Source: an uncultured Anaerotignum sp. | GTDB taxonomy: Bacteria > Bacillota > Clostridia > Lachnospirales > Anaerotignaceae | Length of the DNA stretch: 32,772 nt | Direction of reading: 5' to 3' | Assembly: GCF_934277605.1 (NCBI RefSeq) | Contig: NZ_CAKQVD010000017.1 | Coordinates: 1 to 32,772, forward strand | Shown: piece by piece, positions 15,902 through 24,504 of the stretch | Layout: the number at the start of each line of letters is the position of its first letter | How positions within the stretch are numbered: position 1 is the stretch's first letter | Program-made: the position numbers and the translations under genes | Notes under the pieces: generated by a model | What the model was told of the DNA's origin: nothing | Seen by the model: only the letters and a program-made list of their open reading frames with translations | Database searches by the model: none

Positions 15902-16936
15902 ATGATGTTCAATGCCAAAGATATGGGAATTGACTTGGGTACCGCCAATACCCTCGTTTATATGAGAGAAAAAGGAATCATTGTGAATGAGCCTTCCGTT
16001 GTTGCCATCAACACAGACACCAGAGAGGTGCTTGCCGTTGGGAACGAGGCAAAGGAAATGATTGGGCGTACCCCCGGCAATATCGTAGCCATCCGTCCCA
16101 TGAAGGATGGTGTCATTGCAGATTTTGACGTAACACAGGCAATGCTGCGCTATTTCATCAATAAGGCCTATGTGCGCTCCTTGTTCGGGCCGAAGCCTCG
16201 CATCGTGATCTGTGTGCCCTCCGGCGTAACAGAGGTCGAAAAGCGTGCCGTTCTGGAGGCTGCCATTGCCGCAGGCTCCAAGGAAAAGGATACCTATTTG
16301 ATTGAAGAGCCCATGGCGGCGGCGATTGGTGCAGGTCTGCCCGTTGCAGAGCCCACCGGCAGCATGGTTGTTGATATCGGCGGCGGCACCAGTGAGGTTG
16401 CCATCATCTCTCTGGGCGGCATTGTCACAAGCACCTCCTTGCGTGTGGCAGGGGATGCCTTGGATAGTGCCATTGTAAACTACATCCGTAAGGAATTTTC
16501 CTTGGCTGTCGGCGACCGTACCGCAGAGGAAATCAAAATCACCATCGGCTCCGCATATCCTCTGGAAAGAGAGGAAAAAATGGAAATCCGTGGGCGTGAT
16601 TTGGTCAGCGGCCTGCCTATGACCATCGAAATCAACTCCATCCATATCCGTGAAGCCTTGGCAGAGCCTGTCGGCTCCATCATCAACAGCATTAAGCAGA
16701 CCTTGGAGGCAACCCCTCCCGAATTGGCTGCCGATATCATGGAATATGGCATTACGCTGACAGGCGGCGGCGCACATCTGCGTGGTCTGGATCAGCTGAT
16801 TACCGCAGAAACAGGTATGCCCGTCAATATCGCAAACGAACCCTTGAACTGCGTTGCTCTTGGCACAGGCATGGTTCTGGAACAGGTGGATAAGCTGAAA
16901 TCTGTTCTCATCTCCCCCAGAAAAGCATTGTTCTGA
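15902..16936 (+). CDS. mreB: Rod shape-determining protein MreB
   Basis: The bacterial actin MreB forms membrane-bound filaments that guide lateral wall synthesis. The 344 residues match the family length. Actin-fold nucleotide motifs are clear: phosphate 1 loop DLGTANTLVY (about 11-20), phosphate 2 region VVDIGGGTSEVAI (about 157-169), and the adenosine region LTGGGAHLRGLD (about 284-295). It starts MMFNAKDMG; the first ATG (15902) follows AAAGGGG at a suitable distance and the second ATG is directly adjacent, so the start is uncertain by one codon. It heads a run mreB-mreC-mreD-PBP2-minC. Confidence 0.97.
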   Translation: MMFNAKDMGIDLGTANTLVYMREKGIIVNEPSVVAINTDTREVLAVGNEAKEMIGRTPGNIVAIRPMKDGVIADFDVTQAMLRYFINKAYVRSLFGPKPRIVICVPSGVTEVEKRAVLEAAIAAGSKEKDTYLIEEPMAAAIGAGLPVAEPTGSMVVDIGGGTSEVAIISLGGIVTSTSLRVAGDALDSAIVNYIRKEFSLAVGDRTAEEIKITIGSAYPLEREEKMEIRGRDLVSGLPMTIEINSIHIREALAEPVGSIINSIKQTLEATPPELAADIMEYGITLTGGGAHLRGLDQLITAETGMPVNIANEPLNCVALGTGMVLEQVDKLKSVLISPRKALF

Positions 16937-16966
16937 TTTTAAACACACCGAAAGGAGCATTTCACG

Positions 16967-17908
16967 TTGCAGGAGTTTTTCTTAAAACATAAAAAACGTA
17001 TCATTGGCATGGGCATTGCAATCTTGGTTTTGGTTACTGTGATTGCCAGCGGCATTAAGCTGAATGCAACTCTGCTGGAAAGCGCCATCGGTGTTGTTGT
17101 CACACCCTTTCAGGATTTGACCACCGGCATTAGCAGCTGGGTAGACGATACCGTAACCTCCGCCCGCAATAAAACAAAGCTGAAGGATGAAAACGAGGAG
17201 CTGAAGCAGCAGATTGCCGCACTGACGAATGAAAACCGTAAGCTGACTCTTTATGAAACAGAAAACGAGCGTCTGACCTCTCTTTTGAAAATCGCCCAGA
17301 AATACCCCTCCTATGACAGCATGGGTGCAAGGGTGGTTGCAAAGGATCCGGGCGTTTGGTATGACGGCTTTACCATCAATAAGGGTACCAAAAGCAAGGT
17401 TAGTGCGAATATGGTGCTGATTGCCCCCGAGGGCTTGGTCGGCAAGGTTTTGGAAAGCGGTGCAACCTTTTCCAAGGCGCAGTCCATTTTGGATAACCGT
17501 TCCTCCGTTCCCGCTATGAGTGTGCGCACCGGCGATTTGGGCGTGGTAAAGGGCAACTATACCCTTTCCAACCGTGGCCTTTGTAAAATGGAATATATCG
17601 ACGGAGATGCGGAAATCATGGTCGGGGATGAAATCGTAACCTCCCACCTTTCCGATATCTATCCCGAAGGGCTTGCCATCGGCAAGGTTTTGGAAATCGA
17701 AACCGATACCAATGGGCTGACAAAATATGCCGTCATTGAGCCTTATGTGGATTTAAAGCATTTGGATACGGTTTTGGTTCTGGATAAAACCGGTTCCCCT
17801 GTGACAAAAAAGAAAACCAAAACGGCTGACACTGTCACAGCAGAGCCGACCGAACCCACAGAGCCAACCGAAGCAACCCCGTCGGATACAAGGGGGGTGG
17901 CGGAATGA
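16967..17908 (+). CDS. mreC: Rod shape-determining protein MreC
   Basis: MreC is a single-pass membrane protein whose outer domain contacts PBP2 and activates elongation. The 313 residues have a basic N-terminal tail, a membrane helix (about 12-31), a coiled coil (about 65-105; LKDENEELKQQIAALTNENR) and the beta-rich MreC domain (about 110-275). The end is a low-complexity tail with repeated TEP. The start is TTG at 16967, with AAAGGAG nine bases upstream and no suitable in-frame ATG nearby. The stop overlaps the mreD start as ATGA. Confidence 0.94.
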   Translation: MQEFFLKHKKRIIGMGIAILVLVTVIASGIKLNATLLESAIGVVVTPFQDLTTGISSWVDDTVTSARNKTKLKDENEELKQQIAALTNENRKLTLYETENERLTSLLKIAQKYPSYDSMGARVVAKDPGVWYDGFTINKGTKSKVSANMVLIAPEGLVGKVLESGATFSKAQSILDNRSSVPAMSVRTGDLGVVKGNYTLSNRGLCKMEYIDGDAEIMVGDEIVTSHLSDIYPEGLAIGKVLEIETDTNGLTKYAVIEPYVDLKHLDTVLVLDKTGSPVTKKKTKTADTVTAEPTEPTEPTEATPSDTRGVAE

Positions 17909-18417
17909 GAATCTTCATTACCGTTTTGATTGTTGTGCTGAATTTTATCCTGCAAACCACGCTGTTTCCGTACCTTGCAATCCAAGGGATTTTCCCGAAT
18001 ACCGCCCTTTTGATTGTAACCTCCTATTCCCTGCTTCGCGGCAGTAAGGAGGGTGCATTGGTGGGCGCAGGCACAGGGCTTTTGATGGATGTGTTCTTTC
18101 ACACCTACATCGGCTTTTATACTGTGCTGTATCTTCTGATTGGATTGATTTTCGGGCGCAGTCAGCGCAGCTTTTTCCGCGAAAACTATATCCTGCCGAT
18201 TATCTTTTGTGCCATTGCCACAATTTTCTATCAGGCAGTTTTGTATGCTTCGAGCTTCGTGTTCCATGGCGAAGGAAATCTTCTTTTCTTTCTTTTCCAT
18301 GTGCTGCTGCCAGAGTTGGTCTATATGACGATTGTAACCGTTCCGCTGTATCGTGTGCTTTTCGGCATTAACGAATGGCTGGAGCTGAAGGAAAAATATA
18401 AATACCGCCTTTTTTAA
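17905..18417 (+). CDS. mreD: Rod shape-determining protein MreD
   Basis: MreD is the small multipass membrane partner of MreC in the elongasome. The 170-residue protein shows five to six hydrophobic segments and family-like features near the start (LNFILQTTLFPYLAIQGIFP) and the middle (GLLMDVFFHTYIGFYTVLYL). Its start is translationally coupled to mreC (ATGA overlap). The protein ends in a short charged tail (EKYKYRLF). Sequence conservation in this family is low, so the call rests partly on gene order. Confidence 0.92.
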   Translation: MRIFITVLIVVLNFILQTTLFPYLAIQGIFPNTALLIVTSYSLLRGSKEGALVGAGTGLLMDVFFHTYIGFYTVLYLLIGLIFGRSQRSFFRENYILPIIFCAIATIFYQAVLYASSFVFHGEGNLLFFLFHVLLPELVYMTIVTVPLYRVLFGINEWLELKEKYKYRLF

Positions 18418-18450
18418 GGCAAATCTCTGTTTCCCTTTAAGGAGGAACCG

Positions 18451-21288
18451 ATGAGACGATATCTTGAGCATTTTTTAGATTTATGTAAAAACCGAATATT
18501 TGTGATGCTTTGCGGCGTGATTGTCCTTTTTGCCATTATCGTGCTGCGTCTGTTCTCCCTGCAAATCATCCATGGGGAATATTATGACGAATCCATCACC
18601 GCAAGCGTTTCCAAAACACTGCCTGTTGCGGCATCCCGCGGAAACATCTATGACCGCTACGGCAGGCCGCTTGCCATCAACACCGTTGCCTATTGCGTGC
18701 AGGTGGATGGCAGTGTCACACTGGAGCTGAATGCTGCGGAGCGCAAAACGCTTTCCATGGATCTGACCGAATGGCTTTTTGAAAACGGGCATGAAAGGGT
18801 GGATTCCCTGCCGATTACCACCTCCGCCCCCTATTCCTTTACCTATAAGGGAACAGAGGAGGAGAAGGAAAAGCAGGAAAAAGGCTGGAAGGCATCCATC
18901 GGTCTGCAAAAAAAGCAGTATAAAATGACAGCAGCGGAATGCTTGGACTATTTGTATGAAAAATATAATGTCCCCAAAAGCTATTCCCTTGCCGAAAAAC
19001 GCACCTATCTTTCCTTAGCCATGAGCGATGACCGCAATCTGATGGCATTGACCTTGGCAAGAAAGCTTTCCGAATATGGCGAAACCATTGATGATGAGCT
19101 GCCCTTGGATACCGATGCACCCTATGCCTTCCAATTCAACGGCAATGCCAACCGTGAAAAAAGCTGGAAGCAGAGTATGCTGATGAAGGGCAAGGAATTG
19201 AGCTATGATTCCGTAAAAACCTTGGATTATCTGCGGGATTTCTTCGGCTTGCCCAAGGGCCTGCCCGAGCAGCTTGTGCGTGAAACGCTGGGGATTCGCT
19301 ATTCCCTCTATCTGAAACGCTATCAGCAGTATCAAACCGTAACCATTGCAACAGATATCTCCGATAAAACCTTGGCGTATGTCGAGGAAAATCAGGATAC
19401 CTTCCCCAATGTTGTCATTGATACCGTATCCCTGCGGGATTACCCCGAAGGCGTATATTTCTCTCACATTCTGGGCTATATCCGCCAAATGACAGAAAGC
19501 GATTATGCGCTCTATAAGGATGAGGTCGATGCCGAGGGCAACCCGCTTTATAGCCAGACAGATATTGTCGGGCAGGATGGCATGGAAAAGCTCTATGAAA
19601 AAGAGCTGAACGGCGTAGACGGCAAGGTTATGATTGAGGTCGATAACCAAGGCCGCCGCATGAGCGTGATTGATTCCACCGAGCCGGTTGCCGGCAAGGA
19701 TGTTTTTCTGACACTGGACAGTAAGCTGCAAAAGGCGGCTTATGACACACTGGAAAGCGAGCTGCGCAATTCCGTTTTGCGTAGGCTGCGGGGCGGCGGC
19801 AAAACCTATGCCTCCACCACCGATTTGTTCTCCTCCATGATTAACGTCAACCATATTTCCGCCCAAAAAATGATACAGGCGGAGGATGGCGTGCAAAAGC
19901 AGGTCTATCTGCGTTTGAAGGAGGCAAACCCGTCCTTCAGTCCCAAGCAGGATGATGCCGTTGCCGTCGCAAAGGAATTTTTGATTGACGGCTTGGAAAA
20001 AGGCACCGTCAGCCTGCGGGAATTGACCTTAATGATGATAGAGCAGGGCAGCCTGCAGGCAACCGAGGAGGAAAAGGCATCCATCGAAAACGGCGCCTCC
20101 CCCACCGCTTTGATTATCAAAAAGCTGAGCAACGGGGAAATGTCCCCTGCGGATACAGGGCTTGATCCCTGCACCGGCTCTGTTTTCGTCACACAGGTCG
20201 GCACAGGCGAGGTGCTTGCCAGCGTCACCTATCCTTCCTATGATAATAACGAGCTGGTCAACACCTTTAATAATGCCTACTATAACGATTTGCTGCAGGA
20301 TGGCAATACCCCCTTGGTAAACCGTCCCTTGAAGCAGAAAAAGGCCTCCGGCTCCACCTTCAAGATGATTACCGCCTTGGCAGGCTTGGAAACAGGCACC
20401 ATCACCCCCAATACACTGATTGTGGATAAGGGGCTGTTTAAGGATGCCGGTGTTCCCTATGCACGCTGCTGGATTTATTCCAACACAGGCGGTACGCATG
20501 GCCCTGTAAATGTTTCTCATGCACTGGAGGTTTCCTGTAACTATTTCTTCTATGAGCTGGGCTATCGTCTGGGCAGCACAGGAAACGACAGCGACAGCAT
20601 GCAGGCCATCACCACATTAAATGAATATATGTCGGCGTTCGGTCTGGATCATGCCTCCGGCGTGGAACTGGATGAATATGAGCCGACCATGGCATCTCCC
20701 GCCAATAAGGAAAAGGCGGTAAAAACCTTTAACCCCGATGCCACCACAAGCCAAACCCGTTGGACAGACGGCGACACCATTCGTACCGCCATCGGTCAGT
20801 CCATCAACAGCTTCACTCCGGCACAGATCACAAAATATGTTTCCACCTTGGCAAACGGCGGCACACTGTATAAGCTGCACATGGTGGATCATGTGCAAAA
20901 TGCAGACGGTACTTTGCATTCCGAGGTGGAGGAAACCATCGAAAAAACAACAAACTTTAAAGAAGAAAATCTGCAAGCCGTTTATCAGGGGATGTATCTG
21001 GTAACCAACGGTTCCCACGGCACACTCCGCACGGCCTTCAATGACCTGCCCGTAAAGGTGGCAGCAAAAACAGGCACTGCCGAGGAGGATAAGAACCGCA
21101 GCTCTCACACTTGGTTCGTCTGCTTCGCACCCTATGAGGATCCGCAGATTGCCATTACTGTTATGGTTCCCTTCGGCGAAGGCAGCGGCAACCCCGCCCC
21201 CGAGGTCGCCAAGGCAATCATCCGTGAATATTTGGGGTTGGATTATACCCCCACAAACACCACCATGCAGACAGTTCTGGCACAATAA
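18451..21288 (+). CDS. mrdA: Class B penicillin-binding protein 2 (elongasome transpeptidase)
   Basis: PBP2 cross-links new peptidoglycan together with RodA during elongation. The 945-residue protein has one N-terminal membrane helix (about 15-38), a long dimerisation/pedestal domain (about 50-550), and a transpeptidase domain. The three catalytic motifs are intact: S635-T-F-K638, S695-C-N697 and K873-T-G875. It is longer than proteobacterial PBP2 (about 630), with extra sequence in the pedestal region, as in other clostridial PBP2-like proteins. ATG at 18451 follows AAGGAGG. Its position after mreD and upstream of rodA supports an elongation rather than division role. Confidence 0.93.
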   Translation: MRRYLEHFLDLCKNRIFVMLCGVIVLFAIIVLRLFSLQIIHGEYYDESITASVSKTLPVAASRGNIYDRYGRPLAINTVAYCVQVDGSVTLELNAAERKTLSMDLTEWLFENGHERVDSLPITTSAPYSFTYKGTEEEKEKQEKGWKASIGLQKKQYKMTAAECLDYLYEKYNVPKSYSLAEKRTYLSLAMSDDRNLMALTLARKLSEYGETIDDELPLDTDAPYAFQFNGNANREKSWKQSMLMKGKELSYDSVKTLDYLRDFFGLPKGLPEQLVRETLGIRYSLYLKRYQQYQTVTIATDISDKTLAYVEENQDTFPNVVIDTVSLRDYPEGVYFSHILGYIRQMTESDYALYKDEVDAEGNPLYSQTDIVGQDGMEKLYEKELNGVDGKVMIEVDNQGRRMSVIDSTEPVAGKDVFLTLDSKLQKAAYDTLESELRNSVLRRLRGGGKTYASTTDLFSSMINVNHISAQKMIQAEDGVQKQVYLRLKEANPSFSPKQDDAVAVAKEFLIDGLEKGTVSLRELTLMMIEQGSLQATEEEKASIENGASPTALIIKKLSNGEMSPADTGLDPCTGSVFVTQVGTGEVLASVTYPSYDNNELVNTFNNAYYNDLLQDGNTPLVNRPLKQKKASGSTFKMITALAGLETGTITPNTLIVDKGLFKDAGVPYARCWIYSNTGGTHGPVNVSHALEVSCNYFFYELGYRLGSTGNDSDSMQAITTLNEYMSAFGLDHASGVELDEYEPTMASPANKEKAVKTFNPDATTSQTRWTDGDTIRTAIGQSINSFTPAQITKYVSTLANGGTLYKLHMVDHVQNADGTLHSEVEETIEKTTNFKEENLQAVYQGMYLVTNGSHGTLRTAFNDLPVKVAAKTGTAEEDKNRSSHTWFVCFAPYEDPQIAITVMVPFGEGSGNPAPEVAKAIIREYLGLDYTPTNTTMQTVLAQ

Positions 21289-21305
21289 CAACAGGAGGGG
21301 AAAGT

Positions 21306-21938
21306 ATGTATAATGAAAACTATGTGATTTTTAAGGGTACAAAGGATGGCGTAACCGTTATCTTTGATCCCGAGGTATCCTTTGAAACCCTTTGCACACA
21401 GCTTGAAAAAAAGGTGGAGGAGGCAGGCAAATTCTTTGATAACGTAAAAACCTCCCTCGCATTCAAGGGGCGTGTCTTTACAGAAGAAGAAGAAGAAACC
21501 CTCTTAAAAATCATCGCAAAATATACCACCATGGAAATCACCTTTGTGAAAACAGAAAACAACGAGGTAAAGCGAATCAGTGACCTTTTGGAAAAGGAAA
21601 TTTCTCCCTTTAATCTGGCGAAGTTCCACAAGGGCTCCCTGCGTAACGGGCAGAAAATCGAATTTGACGGCAGTGTCATTGTCGTTGGGGATGTCAACCC
21701 CGGTGCAGAAATCAAGGCAAGCGGCAACATCATCATCTTGGGGCAGCTTAAGGGCATGGCGCATGCCGGCTGCAAGGGCATGGCAGATGCCTTCGTTGCC
21801 GCCATCTATATGGCGCCCGTGCAGCTTAGAATTGCCGATATCATCACCCGCTTCCCAGAGGAAAACAAAAAAGGCCCCAAGCCCCCCGAATATGCCTTCG
21901 TGCAGGATGGGCAAATTTTTGTGATGGCGTTGGCATAA
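21306..21938 (+). CDS. minC: Septum site-determining protein MinC
   Basis: MinC blocks FtsZ ring assembly away from midcell. The 210 residues split into an N-terminal FtsZ-inhibiting domain (about 1-95) and a C-terminal beta-helix (about 105-205). The latter binds MinD and carries the family signature SLRNGQKIEFDGSVIVVGDV, NPGAEIKASGNIIILGQLKG and AHAGCKGMADAFVAAI. It starts 18 bases after PBP2 with AGGAGGGG upstream, so it is likely in the mre transcript. Confidence 0.95.
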   Translation: MYNENYVIFKGTKDGVTVIFDPEVSFETLCTQLEKKVEEAGKFFDNVKTSLAFKGRVFTEEEEETLLKIIAKYTTMEITFVKTENNEVKRISDLLEKEISPFNLAKFHKGSLRNGQKIEFDGSVIVVGDVNPGAEIKASGNIIILGQLKGMAHAGCKGMADAFVAAIYMAPVQLRIADIITRFPEENKKGPKPPEYAFVQDGQIFVMALA

Positions 21939-21973
21939 GCCCACGCAAACGCTGTCGAATCATAGGAAAAGTT

Positions 21974-22006
21974 CTCCTGTTTTGCTTAAAAAAAGGAGTG
22001 CAAAAC
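21974..22006 (+). repeat. Crossed complementary segments between minC and minD
   Basis: CTCCT (21974-21978) can pair with AGGAG (21994-21998), and GTTTTGC (21979-21985) with GCAAAAC (22000-22006). The order of the arms is that of an H-type pseudoknot, though the crossing loops (0 and 1 base) are very tight. The two stems may be alternatives instead. Confidence 0.4.
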
Positions 22007-22016
22007 CACTACATTT

Positions 22017-22046
22017 TTGTTAATATAGTAATAGGAATCAGATATT
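22017..22046 (+). promoter_or_regulatory. Possible internal promoter before minD
   Basis: TTGTTA (22017-22022), 18 bases, then GATATT (22041-22046). The unusually long gap (164 bases) between minC and minD leaves room for such a promoter. Confidence 0.35.
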
Positions 22047-22102
22047 ACCGAAAAAACTGTGCAAACACGTAAAATAAACTTCTGAGATTAGGAGGAACAT
22101 CA

Positions 22103-22900
22103 ATGAGTGAAGTAATCGTAATCACCAGCGGCAAGGGCGGTGTCGGCAAAACAACCACAAGCGCAAACCTGGGCTGCGGTCTTGCAGCACTGGGCAAAAA
22201 GGTTGCATTGGTAGACGCAGATATCGGCCTGAGAAATCTGGACGTTGTTATGGGTTTGGAAAACCGTATCGTATATGATTTGGTAGATGTTGTGGAGGGT
22301 AACTGCCGTCTGAAGCAGGCATTGATTAAGGATAAGCGCTATGATGGGCTGTTCCTGCTGCCTGCCGCACAGACCAGAGATAAGGATGCAGTCTCCCCCG
22401 AGCAAATGCAGAAGCTTTGCGATGATTTAAAAGAGGAAGGCTTCGATTTCATCGTGCTGGATTGCCCCGCTGGGATTGAGCAGGGCTTTAAAAATGCCAT
22501 TGCCGGCGCAGACAGAGCCATTGTTGTCACAACTCCCGAGGTTTCCGCTGTGCGCGATGCTGACCGTATCATCGGGCTTTTGGAGGCCAATGAGCTGAGA
22601 AACCCCACCCTCATTCTGAACCGACTGCGTATTGATTTGGTGCAGCGCGGCGAAATGATGAATATCGAGGATGTAGAGGAAATTCTTGCCATTGATATTC
22701 TGGGCGTTGTCCCCGATGACGAAAGCGTTGTTATTGCAACCAATAAGGGCGAGCCTGCCGTTATGAACGAAAATTCCAAGGCAGGACAGGCTTATAGAAA
22801 TATCGTTCAGCGCCTTCTGGGTAATGATGTTCCCTTGATGAGCTTTGAACCCGAACCCGAAACCTTTATGGACAAGCTGAAAAAGCTCTTCCATAAATAA
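22103..22900 (+). CDS. minD: Septum site-determining ATPase MinD
   Basis: MinD is a membrane-bound ParA-type ATPase that recruits MinC. The 265 residues start with the deviant Walker A motif GKGGVGKTT, with signature lysine K11 and K16. Switch and Walker B regions follow (VDADIGLRNLDVVMGLENR and FDFIVLDCPAGIEQGF). The final residues, FMDKLKKLFHK, form the amphipathic membrane-targeting helix. ATG at 22103 follows TTAGGAGG. It is separated from minC by 164 bases, so it may also have its own promoter. Confidence 0.97.
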   Translation: MSEVIVITSGKGGVGKTTTSANLGCGLAALGKKVALVDADIGLRNLDVVMGLENRIVYDLVDVVEGNCRLKQALIKDKRYDGLFLLPAAQTRDKDAVSPEQMQKLCDDLKEEGFDFIVLDCPAGIEQGFKNAIAGADRAIVVTTPEVSAVRDADRIIGLLEANELRNPTLILNRLRIDLVQRGEMMNIEDVEEILAIDILGVVPDDESVVIATNKGEPAVMNENSKAGQAYRNIVQRLLGNDVPLMSFEPEPETFMDKLKKLFHK

Positions 22901-22927
22901 GCCTGTGCGAAGAAAGGAAGTGTAACG

Positions 22928-23218
22928 ATGGATTTCTTTAGCTTTTTCCGCAAAAAACAGGCACCGCCCTCCGGCAGTGTCGCAAAGGATAGATTAAAGC
23001 TGGTTCTGGTGCATGATAGAGTGAATTGCTCCTCTCAGGTGCTGGAAATGCTGAAAACGGATATCATTAAGGTTATCTCCAACTATATGGAAATCGACAC
23101 CGATGAGCTGGATATCCAAATCACACAAACGCAGTCTGAGGATAACAACGGCACCGTTCCCGTGCTGTATGCGAATATCCCCATCAAGAGTATGCGTAAG
23201 ATGAATCACGAGGATTGA
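22928..23218 (+). CDS. minE: Cell division topological specificity factor MinE
   Basis: MinE stimulates MinD ATPase and gives the Min system its spatial pattern. The 96-residue protein begins with a hydrophobic, basic membrane-targeting segment (MDFFSFFRKK). An anti-MinCD region (about 20-40; AKDRLKLVLVHDRVNC) and a topological domain (about 45-93) follow. The presence of MinE rather than only DivIVA suggests an oscillating or polar Min system, as in some Clostridia. AAAGGAAG precedes the ATG. A terminator follows. Confidence 0.93.
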   Translation: MDFFSFFRKKQAPPSGSVAKDRLKLVLVHDRVNCSSQVLEMLKTDIIKVISNYMEIDTDELDIQITQTQSEDNNGTVPVLYANIPIKSMRKMNHED

Positions 23219-23237
23219 TTTTTCCTCTCCCCCTTGC

Positions 23238-23277
23238 AAAAGACCTTCAAATGCACCGAATCCATTGAAGGTCTTTT
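23238..23277 (+). terminator. Terminator after minE
   Basis: AAAAGACCTTCAA (23238-23250) and TTGAAGGTCTTTT (23265-23277) form a perfect 13-bp stem. The T-tract is split (TTTT, then CGGG, then TTTTTT), so it may be leaky and let transcription reach rodA. Confidence 0.8.
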
Positions 23278-23329
23278 CGGGTTTTTTCTATCGAACCAAG
23301 GCCTTGGTGCAATAGAAAAGGCTCGAAAA
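23274..23329 (+). repeat. 56-bp near-symmetric dyad between minE and rodA
   Basis: The segment is symmetric about 23301/23302. Its core is ACCAAGG/CCTTGGT with no loop. TTTTCTAT (23284-23291) mirrors ATAGAAAA (23312-23319). TTTTCG (23274-23279) mirrors CGAAAA (23324-23329) at exactly equal distances. The left edge overlaps the right arm of the minE terminator by four bases. It ends 27 bases before the rodA start codon, so it could be an operator or a leader hairpin. Confidence 0.8.
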
Positions 23330-23355
23330 CAATACTACCTTAGGAGTTTTTTTAT

Positions 23356-24504
23356 ATGGACATCAAAAAATATCTTCAAAATCTGGATTGGTGGTTGGTC
23401 GGGGCAGTTTTCCTGCTGACACTCTTCGGTCTGGTCAGCATTGCCAGTGCCACCCGCATCAATCTGGGAGAAAGCCCCGAAAATGTCATCAAGCAGGCGG
23501 TGTTCTTCCTCATCGGCGTGGTGCTGATGGTGGCTGCCGCCAATATTGATTATGAGCATTTCGCACAATTCTCCATCCCACTCTATGTCATAAATATTCT
23601 GCTTTTGATTACGGTTCTTCTGGTCGGCTCGGAAAGTAAGGGCGCAACCCGTTGGATTGCCCTCGGCCCTCTGACAATTCAGCCCTCCGAATTTGCCAAG
23701 GTCATTATGATTTTCTGCTTGGCAAAGGTCATCACAGAGCGGCAAAAGCAAATCAGCGACCTAAAGACCCTCGGCTTTCTCTGCATCTATGCAGGGATTC
23801 CGCTGCTGCTCATTCAAAAGCAGCCCGCCCTGTCCGCCAGCTTGGTTTTGGTTGCCATCTTCTGCATTGAAATCTTCATCGCAGGTCTGGATTGGCGCAT
23901 CATCCGCAATGCTTTGGTATTCACGGTGCCGATTGTCGCATTGATTCTCTTTGACGTAAGCAGGGAGCATCCTCTCTTTACGGATAAAATCCTTGCGGAG
24001 CATCAGTTCAACCGTATCCTCTCCTTTGTGGATCCCAGCCGTGATGCCAGCCTCTATTATCAAACGGAAAAATCCATCTCCGCCATCGGCTCTGGGCAGT
24101 TTTTCGGGAAGGGTCTTTTCCATGGCACACTGAACCAATTGAGCTACCTGCCGGAGCCGCACAATGATTTCATTTTCTCTGTCATCGGGGAGGAATTTGG
24201 ATTTTTGGGCTGCATATTTGTTCTCGCCGTATTGCTTTTTATCGTTTTTCGGTGTATAGTAATTACAATATCGGCCAGGGATACCTTCAGCCAACTGCTT
24301 GCTGCGGGCATCGCCGGTATGTTTGCGTTTCAAACCTTCGTAAACGCCGGTGTTGCAACAGGCATCCTGCCGAATACAGGAATGGCATTACCCTTCGTCA
24401 GCTATGGCGGCAGTGCCATGTGGACAAACATGGTCGCCATCGGTCTGATGCTGAACATAAGAAAAAAAGAAACAAAATCGCTATTTGAGGGAGGTTTGTT
24501 ATGA
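23356..24504 (+). CDS. rodA: SEDS-family peptidoglycan glycosyltransferase RodA
   Basis: RodA polymerises lipid II into glycan strands together with PBP2. The 382-residue protein has about ten membrane segments. The SEDS signature is present: YLPEPHNDFIFSVIGEEFGF carries the likely catalytic Asp, D271. Near the C terminus are GVATGILPNTGMALPFVSYG and GSAMWTN, typical of the family. FtsW is the alternative name for such proteins, but the mre/PBP2 context favours RodA. Start: ATG at 23356 with AGGAG nine bases before. The stop overlaps mgsA as ATGA. Confidence 0.92.
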   Translation: MDIKKYLQNLDWWLVGAVFLLTLFGLVSIASATRINLGESPENVIKQAVFFLIGVVLMVAAANIDYEHFAQFSIPLYVINILLLITVLLVGSESKGATRWIALGPLTIQPSEFAKVIMIFCLAKVITERQKQISDLKTLGFLCIYAGIPLLLIQKQPALSASLVLVAIFCIEIFIAGLDWRIIRNALVFTVPIVALILFDVSREHPLFTDKILAEHQFNRILSFVDPSRDASLYYQTEKSISAIGSGQFFGKGLFHGTLNQLSYLPEPHNDFIFSVIGEEFGFLGCIFVLAVLLFIVFRCIVITISARDTFSQLLAAGIAGMFAFQTFVNAGVATGILPNTGMALPFVSYGGSAMWTNMVAIGLMLNIRKKETKSLFEGGLL

